Positions 32,992 through 42,940 of a stretch of DNA of 64,000 bases are shown here, piece by piece. The stretch is from Candidatus Woesearchaeota archaeon. GTDB taxonomy: Archaea; Nanobdellota; Nanobdellia; Woesearchaeales; UBA11576. The notes under the pieces were generated by a model. The model was given only the letters and a program-made list of their open reading frames with translations. It did no database searches and had not been told where the DNA came from. Location of the stretch: contig JABJCP010000011.1 in assembly GCA_018668595.1 (NCBI GenBank), forward strand, positions 1 to 64,000. Direction: 5' to 3'. The stretch's first letter is position 1; every line of letters starts with the position of its first letter. A program made the position numbers and the translations under genes.

Positions 32992-34233
32992 TTACTTATA
33001 GCCTCTTTTTTTCAATATTACAATAACAATCATACTAATCAAAATAAGAAGCACAATAAATATCAACAATAGATGAAGATTTGTGATCATTGGTTTTGAT
33101 CTAATCACTTGCTCTTCAGGAATTAATCTAAGACCAAAATCATCATTAAATTCTTTATCTCCAAAGTGAGCAATTACGCTTAAAGTATAATTTCCTAAAG
33201 GATGCTCTGATGCATCCCAATACAAATTAACAGTTTTATTTTCATAAGGTGCTACGTTAAACGATGCAGATTTAACTAACTCATCAATTAACACACCATC
33301 CTTATCAAATACTTTCCCTGTTAAATAAACGTCATTTAGTTGAGCATTCCAATTAGATCCTACTTTTAATTCTAGTTTATTTGTTTGATTGAAAATAACT
33401 TGATTATCTGGAAGATAGATTTGAATAGATTCTGTTCCAATCTGAAATTTATCAAAGTGTTCTTCTGTCTCACCGTCGTATGTAACAGTTGATTTAACTT
33501 TGTATACTCCATTAGTAAGAAGAAGTCTTTTTATTGCTAATTGATTTTCAACAACATCTCCAGGATTAATTTCAAAAACTTTTTTCTTAAGTGCAATTAT
33601 TTTTGCATCTGATGATCCAATCATATCTCCTATCACTACATCATGTTCTCCTACTCCTTGTCCTCCTTTGTAGACAGTAAGTATTTTTTTAGGTCCACGA
33701 TATATTTCAACAGTATTATCTAAATCATCTACAAGCTCAGATCCTTTATTATCAAGAACCGTAGTTATTTTAATAAGATATTCATTATCCATAAATAATA
33801 AGAGATCACTTTCTATATACTTATCAGGATAAGGAATAAAAAAATTCAAATCGTGATGTACTGATGCTTTTGCACCAACTGTTCCTGCGCCAACTTTCTC
33901 CTCATTAACAATTATTTTTGATTTATGAATTCCAGGTTTTTTTAACTCGCCATTATATGTTAAAACAAAAGTAATTTCTTGTTTGCCTTGAGTTAATATT
34001 GGATTTTCTTTAAAACTTATTAGTCCTGCAAGAGGTCCTTCGACTGTAAATGTTAAATAAGTAGGTGAATCTGAAGAAGGCAGTACCTTAAAACTGTCAG
34101 TATAAACTCCTGATCCTTTATTTGAAATATCTTTTTCAAATGTTGTTTGTGCAGGAGAAACTCCTAGTGCTAAAACTAAATTAATAGATAAAATAAAAAT
34201 TACAAAAATTAAAATAAATTTTGTTAGCTTCAT
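32992..34233 (-). CDS. Secreted surface protein with Ig-like domains and C-terminal anchor
   Basis: 413 aa. An N-terminal signal peptide (MKLTKFILIFVIFILSINLVLALG) and a C-terminal transmembrane helix (LHLLLIFIVLLILISMIVIVIL) with a basic tail KKRGYK give an anchored ectodomain. The ectodomain is beta-rich with repeated strands such as TYLTFTVEGPLAGLIS, VNLYWDASEHPLGNYTLSVIAHFG and a PGD-N-Q pattern, like bacterial and archaeal Ig-fold (CARDB-type) modules. It overlaps the preceding giant-protein gene by 4 bp, so the two are probably made as a pair and may form a complex at the surface. Confidence 0.8.
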   Translation of the reverse strand: MKLTKFILIFVIFILSINLVLALGVSPAQTTFEKDISNKGSGVYTDSFKVLPSSDSPTYLTFTVEGPLAGLISFKENPILTQGKQEITFVLTYNGELKKPGIHKSKIIVNEEKVGAGTVGAKASVHHDLNFFIPYPDKYIESDLLLFMDNEYLIKITTVLDNKGSELVDDLDNTVEIYRGPKKILTVYKGGQGVGEHDVVIGDMIGSSDAKIIALKKKVFEINPGDVVENQLAIKRLLLTNGVYKVKSTVTYDGETEEHFDKFQIGTESIQIYLPDNQVIFNQTNKLELKVGSNWNAQLNDVYLTGKVFDKDGVLIDELVKSASFNVAPYENKTVNLYWDASEHPLGNYTLSVIAHFGDKEFNDDFGLRLIPEEQVIRSKPMITNLHLLLIFIVLLILISMIVIVILKKRGYK

Positions 34234-37200
34234 GTTGTCTCCACCAAAACTGTCGAATTTCTAATACCTCCTCCATCTGCTTGAGGCGGAGTTATATTAA
34301 TATCAAGTTCAGCTGTGTCTGATGCAAAACTCCAATTAAGGTTAATTAAAAATTCTGTTTGAGTTATAGGCATTTGAGTAAATGTTGTTGTAGAGGTTCC
34401 AGTATTAAAAGATCCTGATTCATTTACACCTGCTGCAAACTGATAATAGTCTGAAGGGTTTGATTGCGATTCCCATAAATTTGTAGCATTTATTGACAAG
34501 TTAACAAATATATTTCCATCATTTTCAATCAAGAAGGGTAATGGTGCATTATCAATCGTATCATTAGTTACTAATGCTTCCATTGTTCCAAAGCTTACTG
34601 AATCTCTAATTAATACAATTCTTCTCAATGAATCTATTGTGAAATTCCATACATCACTCCACTCACTTGAAACAAGTCCAGAGTATGCTCTAACTCTCCA
34701 ATAATAAGTTGTATCAACACCAAGATTAGATGTTGGAACATGAATAGTTTCGCCACTTATACTTCCAGTTCCTTCTGAGATTCCATTCGCATTATAATTA
34801 ATTGATGAAAAAATTGATGAGTCATCAATTTGTATTTCGTAAGTTTGAGCTCCACTTCCACCAGTTGAATTGTACCATTGAAACTGGGGAGTTCTATTAG
34901 TAGTTTCATTATTGTCTGGAGGCAGGTGTAAAGTTGGTGCATCAGGAGTATCTCCTGCTACTTGTTCACATTCATCTTTACAAGTATATCCGCCTGCAGT
35001 TTGTATATAATCACAGACCCAAATATTTTCTTTGTCTTGTCCATTTGCCCAAGGGTCATCTCCACTAACTGCAGTTTTTCCATTCGAATCTATTGTTGAA
35101 ACTTTAATAGTATAATATCCTTCTGTTCGACCAGTTAAACTTACTGATCCATTACAATTTCCATTTGTAGATCTTGCAATATTTCCTAGCAATACTCTAC
35201 TTCCTGAATTTTGATTTTCTGCATATACCATACATCCAGTAGTATTTGCGTCAAAGTCATAATCACTTGTAAAGTTTACTGAAACAACCATTGATTCTGA
35301 TGTGTTATAATAATCTTTAGTAGGATATGCTGCACTGCAATTACCACTCGGACAATAAAATGCACTTGATTGTTTAGGTATTGTGGTGACTGTTATATTC
35401 AAGCTAGTACTTGAACCAACATTTCCAACTCCGTCAACAACACGCGCATAAATTAAATGAGATCCGTCTGCAATACTTGTTGCTTGCGAACAATCATATG
35501 CTGATGATTCATTTATCCATCCACTTCCGAAATTAAACTGACATAATTCTACTCCTGAATTCCAAGTTCCTGAATTATCAGTTGCATTAACTCTTACTGT
35601 AACAGTATCACTAGATGTTAAACGAGTTACATTATTATCTGATTTTATTAATCTTAATCTGTTTGTTGTATGAACATCATTTGCAGGTGTTGTTTTAACA
35701 AACACTGGTGTTGAAGGTTGTTCTGTTTCTAAAATATACTGAGTTACTGTTCCGGATTTTTCTGTTCCTCCAACATTATCTGAAACATAAAATGAGTAAC
35801 TTGAATTTGTTACTATTCCATCTCCATCAGGTACTTGAACCCAGAAAGTTATATCTAATGCTTGATTAGGATATGCACCATCATATTCAATTAATACTGC
35901 TCTATAATAACCTCCTTCTGCTGCACTATATTGCACATTAAAGTTTCCTACATCAGTCCCATATATTCCACTATTCACAGAACTTATATTAAATTCATTA
36001 GGCATATATGTTGCACTTGCACTTCCTAAATATATTGCCAATGTTTTTCCATTTACATTTCCTGCAGTATCTGTAAATCTAAATGTGAGATTTTTTGCTC
36101 TGTGTTGATATTGAGTATAAGCTAAATCAGGGGTTCCTCCTCCCCAATTATTATTTGAACTTGTTTTTGGTGGTTGATTACTTAAGTAAGCAACATTTCC
36201 TGCGTCAGTACATTTTGATCCACATGCTGCACGTGAATTAGTATATGGTGCTGCACAACTTGCATCTGCTGAACAATCTGAATCTTCACAATCTACACTA
36301 TTATCAAAATCATTATCATACCCATCAGTACATGCAGTTTCAGAAATAAAATTGCTTCCTGCCGATGCATTACAAATACCTTGGTTTCCACCATATAAAC
36401 CAACATAACCATTACAATCAGAATCTGCACAATCTACTGCATTGTCGTCAAGAGATGCATTAGTATTTGCAGTAGCATAAAGTAAAGTTGCCATGTCTGC
36501 ATTTTGATATACATATTCGTTATTCAAATTATCCATACATGAATCTATAGTAACATTTTCTGTTTCAGGACATATTCTACATAATCCTTGATGATAACAT
36601 CCAGTATCATAACAATTTGCAGGTCCATCATTATCATTATCTGCAGCATACAAAGTTACATTATAATCTCCACAAACAGTGTCTGAAAATGGATCAAATT
36701 CCATCTCTTCTGATAGCGCACAAAGTAATCCTCCAGGTCCTGGAACTCCATTACAATCTGGATCTGCACAATCAATTCCTGTTGATGAATTTTCTACATA
36801 AGCAGTTCCATTCCAATTATAACCATCTAAGTCATTATCAAGTGTATCATTACAAGTTGCTTCTACAATAGATCCTCCTGTTGGATCTTCTGTACAAACA
36901 TAATCTCCACTTTCCATTACAGCATAGCAATTATAATCATCACAATCAGTTCCATTGTTTCCTCCAGCGTCAACTTCATGCTCTCCTAAATCTTGGTCAT
37001 TATCTGCACCATCTGTACAATTTAATTCCCATTCAAGTTGGCAAAAGCCCATAGCACCAGAATCATTAATATAAGTATTATTACAATCAGTATCATATCC
37101 TGACCATGCACAATCTATTCCTGCACCGTCAGCAGTGTTTAAAGTAAATCCATCTGATAAATATTTATCAAGATCGTTGTCAAATCCGTCGAGACACCAA

Positions 37201-40200
37201 TTTCTTGAAGCATTACATTCTCCTAATTTACATACATCCATTGATTCATTTGTTGGACAATCACTATTACCTGAGCAACTATAATCATCACAATCTGCAT
37301 CAACTGCATATGTTCCTGATCCAAAATATTCATTGTATACTGCAGAATCCCAGCCTACATTTTGTATTTGACTAATATAATAGTCTTGATCATTATCATA
37401 ACTATCTGAACAATTTAGTTCATTGATTAATTCACATTTAAGTGATCCACTTATAGCAGTGTTATTACAATCAACATCATATTGGTAGTTGTCATATGCT
37501 ACTCCATACGGCCAATTCTGATTTGGTTTGTATCCATTAGCATAATAAATACAGTCAACTCCACCAGAACTATTTTCTACTCTATTTGAATCTAGTAAGT
37601 AAGCAGTTCGATTATCATTATATCTATCTAAATCATTATCATATCCGTCGAGACACACAGTCCCGGTTTCTGTCACAGGGCATGCTGCATTTCCATGACA
37701 ATCATAATCATCGCAATCATAACCTCCTGCAGCTGTAAAGTTTCCTCCATCATTATGAGAAGCATCTTGATCATTATCATAATTATCAGTACAATTTCTT
37801 TCATAACCAAGTTCACAAGTTTGATTTAATGCAGTCATGTTAACTCCATCACAATCATCATCGGGATAATGGTTTCCATCATAATTAAATCTACAATCCA
37901 TTCCACCATCATATTGATTATTTGTTGCAGTGTATTGTGTTCCTGACCAACCAGTTATTGACCAATAATCTAAATCATTATCTTTATTATCAGAACATAA
38001 TGTTGAATTGTCTTCCCAATTAGCTGTTACATTACATGTAGCTTGACAATCATATTCTCCTGTTGCAGTGTTTGATCCGGATGTACTAAATTGATATGTT
38101 GGATTTGTTGTTGCTCCTCCTGTTGATGCAGTTACACAATCATATTCTCCATCTCGATCATTATCATAACCATCTATACAACTTGTTTCATAAATTAGTT
38201 CACAAGTAAACGTCCCATTATTAGATTGATTACAACCCGTATCATAATTTATCATTCTACAATCCATTCCACCACTACCATAGTAGTCAAGATCATTATC
38301 TTTTCCATCATAACATAAATTACTTGTTTCGTTTGCATAACCATTAGCTCGACAGTAAACTCCACAATCATATTCTCCATCAGGTCTATTTGCTGACGAA
38401 GATGGATTTCCTCCAGTGTATGTTTGTTTTGGGAATGCAGGTGATGTTGAATATTGAATATTAGCATAAGATTCTACTTGTTCTGTTGCACAATCATATG
38501 CTCGATCTCGATCATTATCAAAATCATCAGTACAAGTAGTTTCAGTTCCTAATTGACAAATACCTGTTGCATTTCCAATGTTTGTTAATGTATCCCATGA
38601 TGCATTAATTATATTAGTAGTATTACAATCAGTGTCCCAAGTTCCACTACTCCAATGACAATCTGTATCTCCATCTGCATCATTATCAAAATTATCAATA
38701 CAGGTATTATTACTTGCAGCATATGTACTTTCAGTTTGATATTCACAAATAGGATATGTTGAATCAGGATTTGGAGTTGTTGATCCAGCATATGTATCAC
38801 AGTCTGCATCTAAACAATCTGAACTATAATCTAAATCATTATCATAACTATCTGCGCAAGAAATATCATGTTCTTGATCAACACCCTCATCAGTAATGTT
38901 AATATTAAATTTGAAATTTGATGATGAACCATCAAAAATTCTATTAAGAACTAAACCATATAAATTTCTATAATCATTAGTTATGTCCATTTTTGCTTTC
39001 ATAACTACATCTAATTGACTATTTGTAAATGCGATTGGATCTCCAGGAAAATCTCCTGATTGTACAATTAAAGAAGTTGATGTTTGCCCCATTCCATCAC
39101 CATTAAAACCAGTACTTGACGACTCATTTATTACAATGAAATCTCCTGCTGCATTTTGCCAAAGTGAGGAATTGAATTGCCATACTTTAAAGTAAACAGT
39201 TGTACCACTTACGCCTGAATTTTGTTCAAGTCTAACACTCATGTTAGCGCCAGGTTTTATTCTTCTTGCAAAAGTTACAGTTGTATCTTCACTACTTCCA
39301 GTACAAAGATTTGAAGCGCATAAATCATCACAAGCTCCTCCTCCAACACAGGTTACTGATGCTAAATCTCCTGCACCAATAGGAGGATCATCTCTCCATC
39401 CAAGTTGAGTTTTATTACAAATCCATCCAGGAGTATATCCTTTGTTCTCATTTGATCCGCCTACTATATAATACTCCCCGTAAACAATAGAAGCGCAATC
39501 TGCATCATCACAATCTACTTTTCCATCTCCATCATTATCTTCACTATCCGTGCAAGATGATTCAATTACATCAGGAGTATTTTTCTTTTTGATTGAAAAG
39601 TCTACATCTTTTGCTCCATAATAATATGATTGATCTGCAGTATTATAAAAAACACTAGAACAAGTATTATCTTCTAAAAAGTAATTTGATCCCGGTGCTC
39701 CCGCAGCACAGTTTGATGCTCGAGTAACATATCCCACATACCACGCATCACTACTATCTGGATCTCCATTATATAATGGGAGTTGTATTGTTTGATTAAG
39801 AACATCTGAAGTTAAAGTTACATTACAAATTCTATGGCAATCCTCTCCAACAGGACAACTTGAATCATCATTGTTTTGCCAGTTCGTAACTGAGTTACCT
39901 AAACTTATAGTATATTCAACAGAATAATTAAAATGTGTTTGATTGTTTCCTAATGCAGTTACTGTTTCTGCACTTGTTGAATATGCAGAATCCATACATG
40001 AAAAATTTGCTTTCAATAAATTAGCAACACCATCTGCAAGAACTATTAAACTAATTTTAGAACCATCTTCATAAAAAACTCTATTTTTATATGCAGAAAC
40101 ATTTGTTGCTTTTTGAGTAAGTTGTAAATTAACCTGACCAGAATCTCCTGCAAATCCTGTTAAAAAATTTTCAAATCCTCCTTTTACTCCTCCATAAACA

Positions 40201-40280
40201 CCAGGATAAGGTAAGAACGAAGTTAGAATAAGTATTCCTGCTAATACAACCACCACAATATCTAGTTTTCTAGAGCCCAA
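34230..40280 (-). CDS. Giant surface protein with about 16 Cys/Asp-rich repeats and FN3-like domain
   Basis: About 2016 aa from a TTG at 40280, which follows GGGGATGG; the open frame runs upstream to 40412, but that part (rich in Leu/Cys) overlaps the promoter. A hydrophobic N-terminal helix (LDIVVVVLAGILILTSFLPYPG) anchors or exports it. Residues about 240-1340 hold about 16 repeats of the form C-x-D-x2-DND-x-D-x5-10-DC-x-D-x-DC, Asp-rich and Cys-rich, so probably calcium-binding modules locked by disulfides. Then come Ig- and FN3-like strands (YEIQIDDSSIF, TYYWRVRAYSG) and a C-terminal beta region. There is no C-terminal membrane segment; the next gene supplies one. Confidence 0.8.
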   Translation of the reverse strand: MGSRKLDIVVVVLAGILILTSFLPYPGVYGGVKGGFENFLTGFAGDSGQVNLQLTQKATNVSAYKNRVFYEDGSKISLIVLADGVANLLKANFSCMDSAYSTSAETVTALGNNQTHFNYSVEYTISLGNSVTNWQNNDDSSCPVGEDCHRICNVTLTSDVLNQTIQLPLYNGDPDSSDAWYVGYVTRASNCAAGAPGSNYFLEDNTCSSVFYNTADQSYYYGAKDVDFSIKKKNTPDVIESSCTDSEDNDGDGKVDCDDADCASIVYGEYYIVGGSNENKGYTPGWICNKTQLGWRDDPPIGAGDLASVTCVGGGACDDLCASNLCTGSSEDTTVTFARRIKPGANMSVRLEQNSGVSGTTVYFKVWQFNSSLWQNAAGDFIVINESSSTGFNGDGMGQTSTSLIVQSGDFPGDPIAFTNSQLDVVMKAKMDITNDYRNLYGLVLNRIFDGSSSNFKFNINITDEGVDQEHDISCADSYDNDLDYSSDCLDADCDTYAGSTTPNPDSTYPICEYQTESTYAASNNTCIDNFDNDADGDTDCHWSSGTWDTDCNTTNIINASWDTLTNIGNATGICQLGTETTCTDDFDNDRDRAYDCATEQVESYANIQYSTSPAFPKQTYTGGNPSSSANRPDGEYDCGVYCRANGYANETSNLCYDGKDNDLDYYGSGGMDCRMINYDTGCNQSNNGTFTCELIYETSCIDGYDNDRDGEYDCVTASTGGATTNPTYQFSTSGSNTATGEYDCQATCNVTANWEDNSTLCSDNKDNDLDYWSITGWSGTQYTATNNQYDGGMDCRFNYDGNHYPDDDCDGVNMTALNQTCELGYERNCTDNYDNDQDASHNDGGNFTAAGGYDCDDYDCHGNAACPVTETGTVCLDGYDNDLDRYNDNRTAYLLDSNRVENSSGGVDCIYYANGYKPNQNWPYGVAYDNYQYDVDCNNTAISGSLKCELINELNCSDSYDNDQDYYISQIQNVGWDSAVYNEYFGSGTYAVDADCDDYSCSGNSDCPTNESMDVCKLGECNASRNWCLDGFDNDLDKYLSDGFTLNTADGAGIDCAWSGYDTDCNNTYINDSGAMGFCQLEWELNCTDGADNDQDLGEHEVDAGGNNGTDCDDYNCYAVMESGDYVCTEDPTGGSIVEATCNDTLDNDLDGYNWNGTAYVENSSTGIDCADPDCNGVPGPGGLLCALSEEMEFDPFSDTVCGDYNVTLYAADNDNDGPANCYDTGCYHQGLCRICPETENVTIDSCMDNLNNEYVYQNADMATLLYATANTNASLDDNAVDCADSDCNGYVGLYGGNQGICNASAGSNFISETACTDGYDNDFDNSVDCEDSDCSADASCAAPYTNSRAACGSKCTDAGNVAYLSNQPPKTSSNNNWGGGTPDLAYTQYQHRAKNLTFRFTDTAGNVNGKTLAIYLGSASATYMPNEFNISSVNSGIYGTDVGNFNVQYSAAEGGYYRAVLIEYDGAYPNQALDITFWVQVPDGDGIVTNSSYSFYVSDNVGGTEKSGTVTQYILETEQPSTPVFVKTTPANDVHTTNRLRLIKSDNNVTRLTSSDTVTVRVNATDNSGTWNSGVELCQFNFGSGWINESSAYDCSQATSIADGSHLIYARVVDGVGNVGSSTSLNITVTTIPKQSSAFYCPSGNCSAAYPTKDYYNTSESMVVSVNFTSDYDFDANTTGCMVYAENQNSGSRVLLGNIARSTNGNCNGSVSLTGRTEGYYTIKVSTIDSNGKTAVSGDDPWANGQDKENIWVCDYIQTAGGYTCKDECEQVAGDTPDAPTLHLPPDNNETTNRTPQFQWYNSTGGSGAQTYEIQIDDSSIFSSINYNANGISEGTGSISGETIHVPTSNLGVDTTYYWRVRAYSGLVSSEWSDVWNFTIDSLRRIVLIRDSVSFGTMEALVTNDTIDNAPLPFLIENDGNIFVNLSINATNLWESQSNPSDYYQFAAGVNESGSFNTGTSTTTFTQMPITQTEFLINLNWSFASDTAELDINITPPQADGGGIRNSTVLVETT

Positions 40281-40329
40281 TAATCCATCCCCTTTTTTTA
40301 ACAATTTTAAATATAATGAAAAGTTTTTA

Positions 40330-40341
40330 TTTATAAAACTT
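40330..40341 (-). promoter_or_regulatory. TATA-like box of the surface-protein operon
   Basis: TTTATAAAT on the minus strand lies about 50 nt before the TTG at 40280 and inside the open frame that extends to 40412. It supports a transcript start near 40305 and thus the later start codon. Confidence 0.5.
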
Positions 40342-40456
40342 GTTGTTTTTTTAACGTTATCGAACAATAAACAACAAAAAAGTAAACAAAACAAACAAAA
40401 TAAATTTTCCAATAACTATTCATACGTAAAAACAAACCAAAACATTTAAAAAAACC

Positions 40457-41083
40457 ATGCTCATAATTAAACTTAAAATGCTCGAAGAAACATTACAAAA
40501 AACAAAAGCAACTAACTACTTAATAGATTTACATCCATCTGCAAATAGACTTTTTAAAACAGATAATAATTTTGAAAAAAAATATTTTGGATATTCTAAA
40601 CAAATAAAATATAAAGCAGAATTAAATAAAATCAGCCCGTTTATGAAAGACAAAGCTAAGCTTATTGGTGGAAAATTTGTTCATCCAATAGCATATACAG
40701 TATATGGTAGTGCGGAATTTATATCTCGAACGTCAGAAACAATTTGTAGAGGTATTAGCAGAAGCATAAAATATCTCGCAGGAAAAGTTTATAATTCTTT
40801 TGATAAAGAAGAAAAAACAAATTTTAAAAAAAAAGTCAAAAGGGAAAAAAAAGTTCTTTTTGCAATGGGAGATAATTTAATAGATTCATTTACGTACAAT
40901 AAACAAAGTAAAGAATCTAAAAGAAAGGTCAAAGATGTTTTTGTTGTTGGAATTTCGATTTACGCAACATTAATTGGTTTAAGTTATATTATCCCGACGC
41001 CAGAAAAACCAAACAAAAATGATGTAGCAGTTACAGAACAAGTAAAAACTGCAGATAATAATATTGAAGAAAAAATAGAATAA
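40457..41083 (+). CDS. Hypothetical protein with C-terminal transmembrane helix
   Basis: 208 aa, or about 201 aa if translation begins at the ATG at 40478. Basic, helical N-terminal 150 residues (HPIAYTVYGSAEFISRTSETICRGISRSIKYLAGKVY), one hydrophobic helix at about 168-185 (VFVVGISIYATLIGLSYII) and an acidic tail. Divergent from the giant-protein operon and sharing its upstream region. No family recognised; the layout suits a tail-anchored membrane protein. Confidence 0.6.
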   Translation: MLIIKLKMLEETLQKTKATNYLIDLHPSANRLFKTDNNFEKKYFGYSKQIKYKAELNKISPFMKDKAKLIGGKFVHPIAYTVYGSAEFISRTSETICRGISRSIKYLAGKVYNSFDKEEKTNFKKKVKREKKVLFAMGDNLIDSFTYNKQSKESKRKVKDVFVVGISIYATLIGLSYIIPTPEKPNKNDVAVTEQVKTADNNIEEKIE

Positions 41084-41115
41084 AAACAATTCAAAACTTA
41101 AAAAAAACAAAAAAA

Positions 41116-41529
41116 TCAGATTTCTTTCTCAGTTAATACTTCAATTCCATTTTCTTTAAGCAACTTTGCCAAAACACCATCTCCTTTAATTAATTTATCA
41201 GAAAAAGATCCATCATAAACTAAATTTGAACCACACGAAGGAGATTTTGATTTAAGAATTGCTTTTTTACAATCAACAAGCTTAGCAAGTTTCAAAACTT
41301 CTTGCGCGCCACGATTAAACTCTAAACTAACATTAGTTCCGTCTTTTGTAACTACTAATTTATCTCTTTGTTCTACAGGACTTCTTGGAGTGCTCAATCC
41401 ACCTAACTGTTCAGGACATAGGGGAATTGCTTTTCCTTCTTTTACTAATTGAATTACTTTATCACAAGACCTTGCCTTTCCATCCCATGCACATTTCATT
41501 CCTGCTAAACAAGCACTAACAATTATCAT
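41116..41529 (-). CDS. DUF523-family protein (TudS-like)
   Basis: 137 aa. Characteristic blocks: SACLAGMKCAWDG (first cysteines), PLCPEQLGGLSTPRSPVE and SPSCGS near the C-terminus. In the family, cysteines of these blocks bind an [4Fe-4S] cluster and the protein removes sulfur from 2-thiouracil-type substrates (the TudS desulfidase). Since the window holds other RNA-sulfur genes, a thiouridine-related role fits, but the evidence is family-level only. Standalone gene. Confidence 0.85.
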   Translation of the reverse strand: MIIVSACLAGMKCAWDGKARSCDKVIQLVKEGKAIPLCPEQLGGLSTPRSPVEQRDKLVVTKDGTNVSLEFNRGAQEVLKLAKLVDCKKAILKSKSPSCGSNLVYDGSFSDKLIKGDGVLAKLLKENGIEVLTEKEI

Positions 41530-41606
41530 GAATTAAAAATAAAAAGAACTCACATAAAAAACTTACTAAAAAAAAAAAACTATTCAAAAAAGCTAATCAA
41601 AAAAAA

Positions 41607-42518
41607 TTAAAATTCATAACCTAAAGTTGCTTCTGCAGCAGGTCCGTGCATTTCGTAATCAATTGATGTTTCAACAATACTAGGCACTCCATCAAAGTCT
41701 CTATTTTCAGTCATTGTAAAATCAGGGAACCACATGAATCTATACCCTCCCTTAAGGTCAATTCGAAATCCTTTCAAATCAAATTTCAAACCCCCCATCA
41801 AATCTAAAAAACCACCATCACCAACACTTTCTGTTACAGTTCTTGTTTTTTTGTAAAGACCTAATAAATTTGCATTTTCAACACCGCCTAAATTATTAAA
41901 AACAGTATCGTTTAAAACCTCTCCTTCTAAGATACTTTCTCCTCGGTGCCATGCAAATCCTCCTCTAGCAAGAAGCACTAATCCTCCAGAACAATCGCGA
42001 CCAAAATCTAAATTATAAGGATTATAGAGCAAATCAATACCCAGTCTACCTGCATGTTTTAATTCTTGAGACCAAGTCATTGGTGAATCTCCTAGTTCTA
42101 ATCCAAAATCTTGAATTACTGTTTGAAAAACTTGACTTCTTTCTTTACCGCCAAATATTGCAGATGATGTAAATGCAAAGTAAAGTCCCATTTCAAATTC
42201 ATCTTTTGAATGGATATGCCCTTGCGGATTTACTAAAACTTCTAATGATAGCGATGGCATTTGTGGAAAGTTTTCAAAAAAATTTGCAAAGCCTGCTCTA
42301 GCCGGATCGATTTCATCTCTATATACATCCATGTAATCAGTCATTTCTCCTCTTTCTTTTACATGTTGATATTGAAAACCAATCATAGGCGTTACAGTTA
42401 CTTTTGCTTTCTTCGTTGAAATAGAATCTTCAGTAGTTTTAGGCGATTTAGCCAAGGTTTCTCCAGCACCTGCTGTAAGCATACCTAATGCAGTTAGTAA
42501 TGTTATTGTTTTTTTCAT
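41607..42518 (-). CDS. Secreted protein resembling a bacterial outer-membrane beta-barrel
   Basis: 303 aa. A signal peptide (MKKTITLLTALGMLTAGAGETLA) is followed by strands with alternating polar/hydrophobic residues (VTVTPMIGFQYQHV, FEMGLYFAFTSSAIFG, GLVLLARGGFAW, FLDLMGGLKFDL, IDLKGGYRFMWF). It ends HGPAAEATLGYEF, the aromatic-terminated last strand (beta signal) of Gram-negative outer-membrane barrels. Such proteins are not expected in single-membrane archaea. It may have been acquired from bacteria or be a beta protein of another kind. The next stretch upstream has no gene. Confidence 0.65.
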   Translation of the reverse strand: MKKTITLLTALGMLTAGAGETLAKSPKTTEDSISTKKAKVTVTPMIGFQYQHVKERGEMTDYMDVYRDEIDPARAGFANFFENFPQMPSLSLEVLVNPQGHIHSKDEFEMGLYFAFTSSAIFGGKERSQVFQTVIQDFGLELGDSPMTWSQELKHAGRLGIDLLYNPYNLDFGRDCSGGLVLLARGGFAWHRGESILEGEVLNDTVFNNLGGVENANLLGLYKKTRTVTESVGDGGFLDLMGGLKFDLKGFRIDLKGGYRFMWFPDFTMTENRDFDGVPSIVETSIDYEMHGPAAEATLGYEF

Positions 42519-42540
42519 TTTAGCTAAATTATAGCAATAG

Positions 42541-42934
42541 TATTTAAAAAGACTTATAGTGTGGAATATTTAGTATTTAAACTCCGATATTGGAAAGTAA
42601 ATGTGTTATTAGATAGATTATAAAATATATTAAAAAATAAGAATTAAAAAGTATAATTATCTATTAATAATTAATATAATAATAATTAATTAATTATTAA
42701 CATAATTATTTATCAATATAAAATACATGCCCGTAATACACACATAAACAATAACCTGAACATAATATTTGTAATAAGCCAAAAATGTGCGACATTTATG
42801 TCTTTATGATTAAAAAGTCTCAGTTAGATACTCTCAAGACCAATTTTATTTAAAAAGCAAAGAGTCATTTCTAGATATAGTATTAATTAATTGTTAAAAT
42901 TAATAGATATTATGAAATTAATTGAAAATTTAAT
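42541..42934. other. AT-rich intergenic region (nearly 400 bp) with no gene
   Basis: Divergent genes flank it. I see no ORF, tRNA or clear hairpin. Bases 42655-42725 are almost only A and T with repeated TTAAT/AATTAA words. Two promoters must lie here: for the barrel-like gene (minus) and for the 42941 gene (plus). The region could bind regulators, but nothing specific is visible. Confidence 0.5.
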
Positions 42935-42940
42935 TTGAAA

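Noticed and set aside
36617-36871. Plus-strand ORF opposite the giant repeat gene
   Set aside because: It is a shadow created by the repeated sequence; the product is His/Leu/Tyr-rich with no family resemblance.
40281-40412. Extended Leu/Cys-rich N-terminus of the giant surface protein
   Set aside because: The region contains a TATA-like box and the composition of an intergenic promoter; the ribosome site supports a later TTG start.
42541-42934. Replication origin
   Set aside because: The region is AT-rich, but no repeated origin-type boxes or adjacent Orc1/Cdc6 gene are visible.
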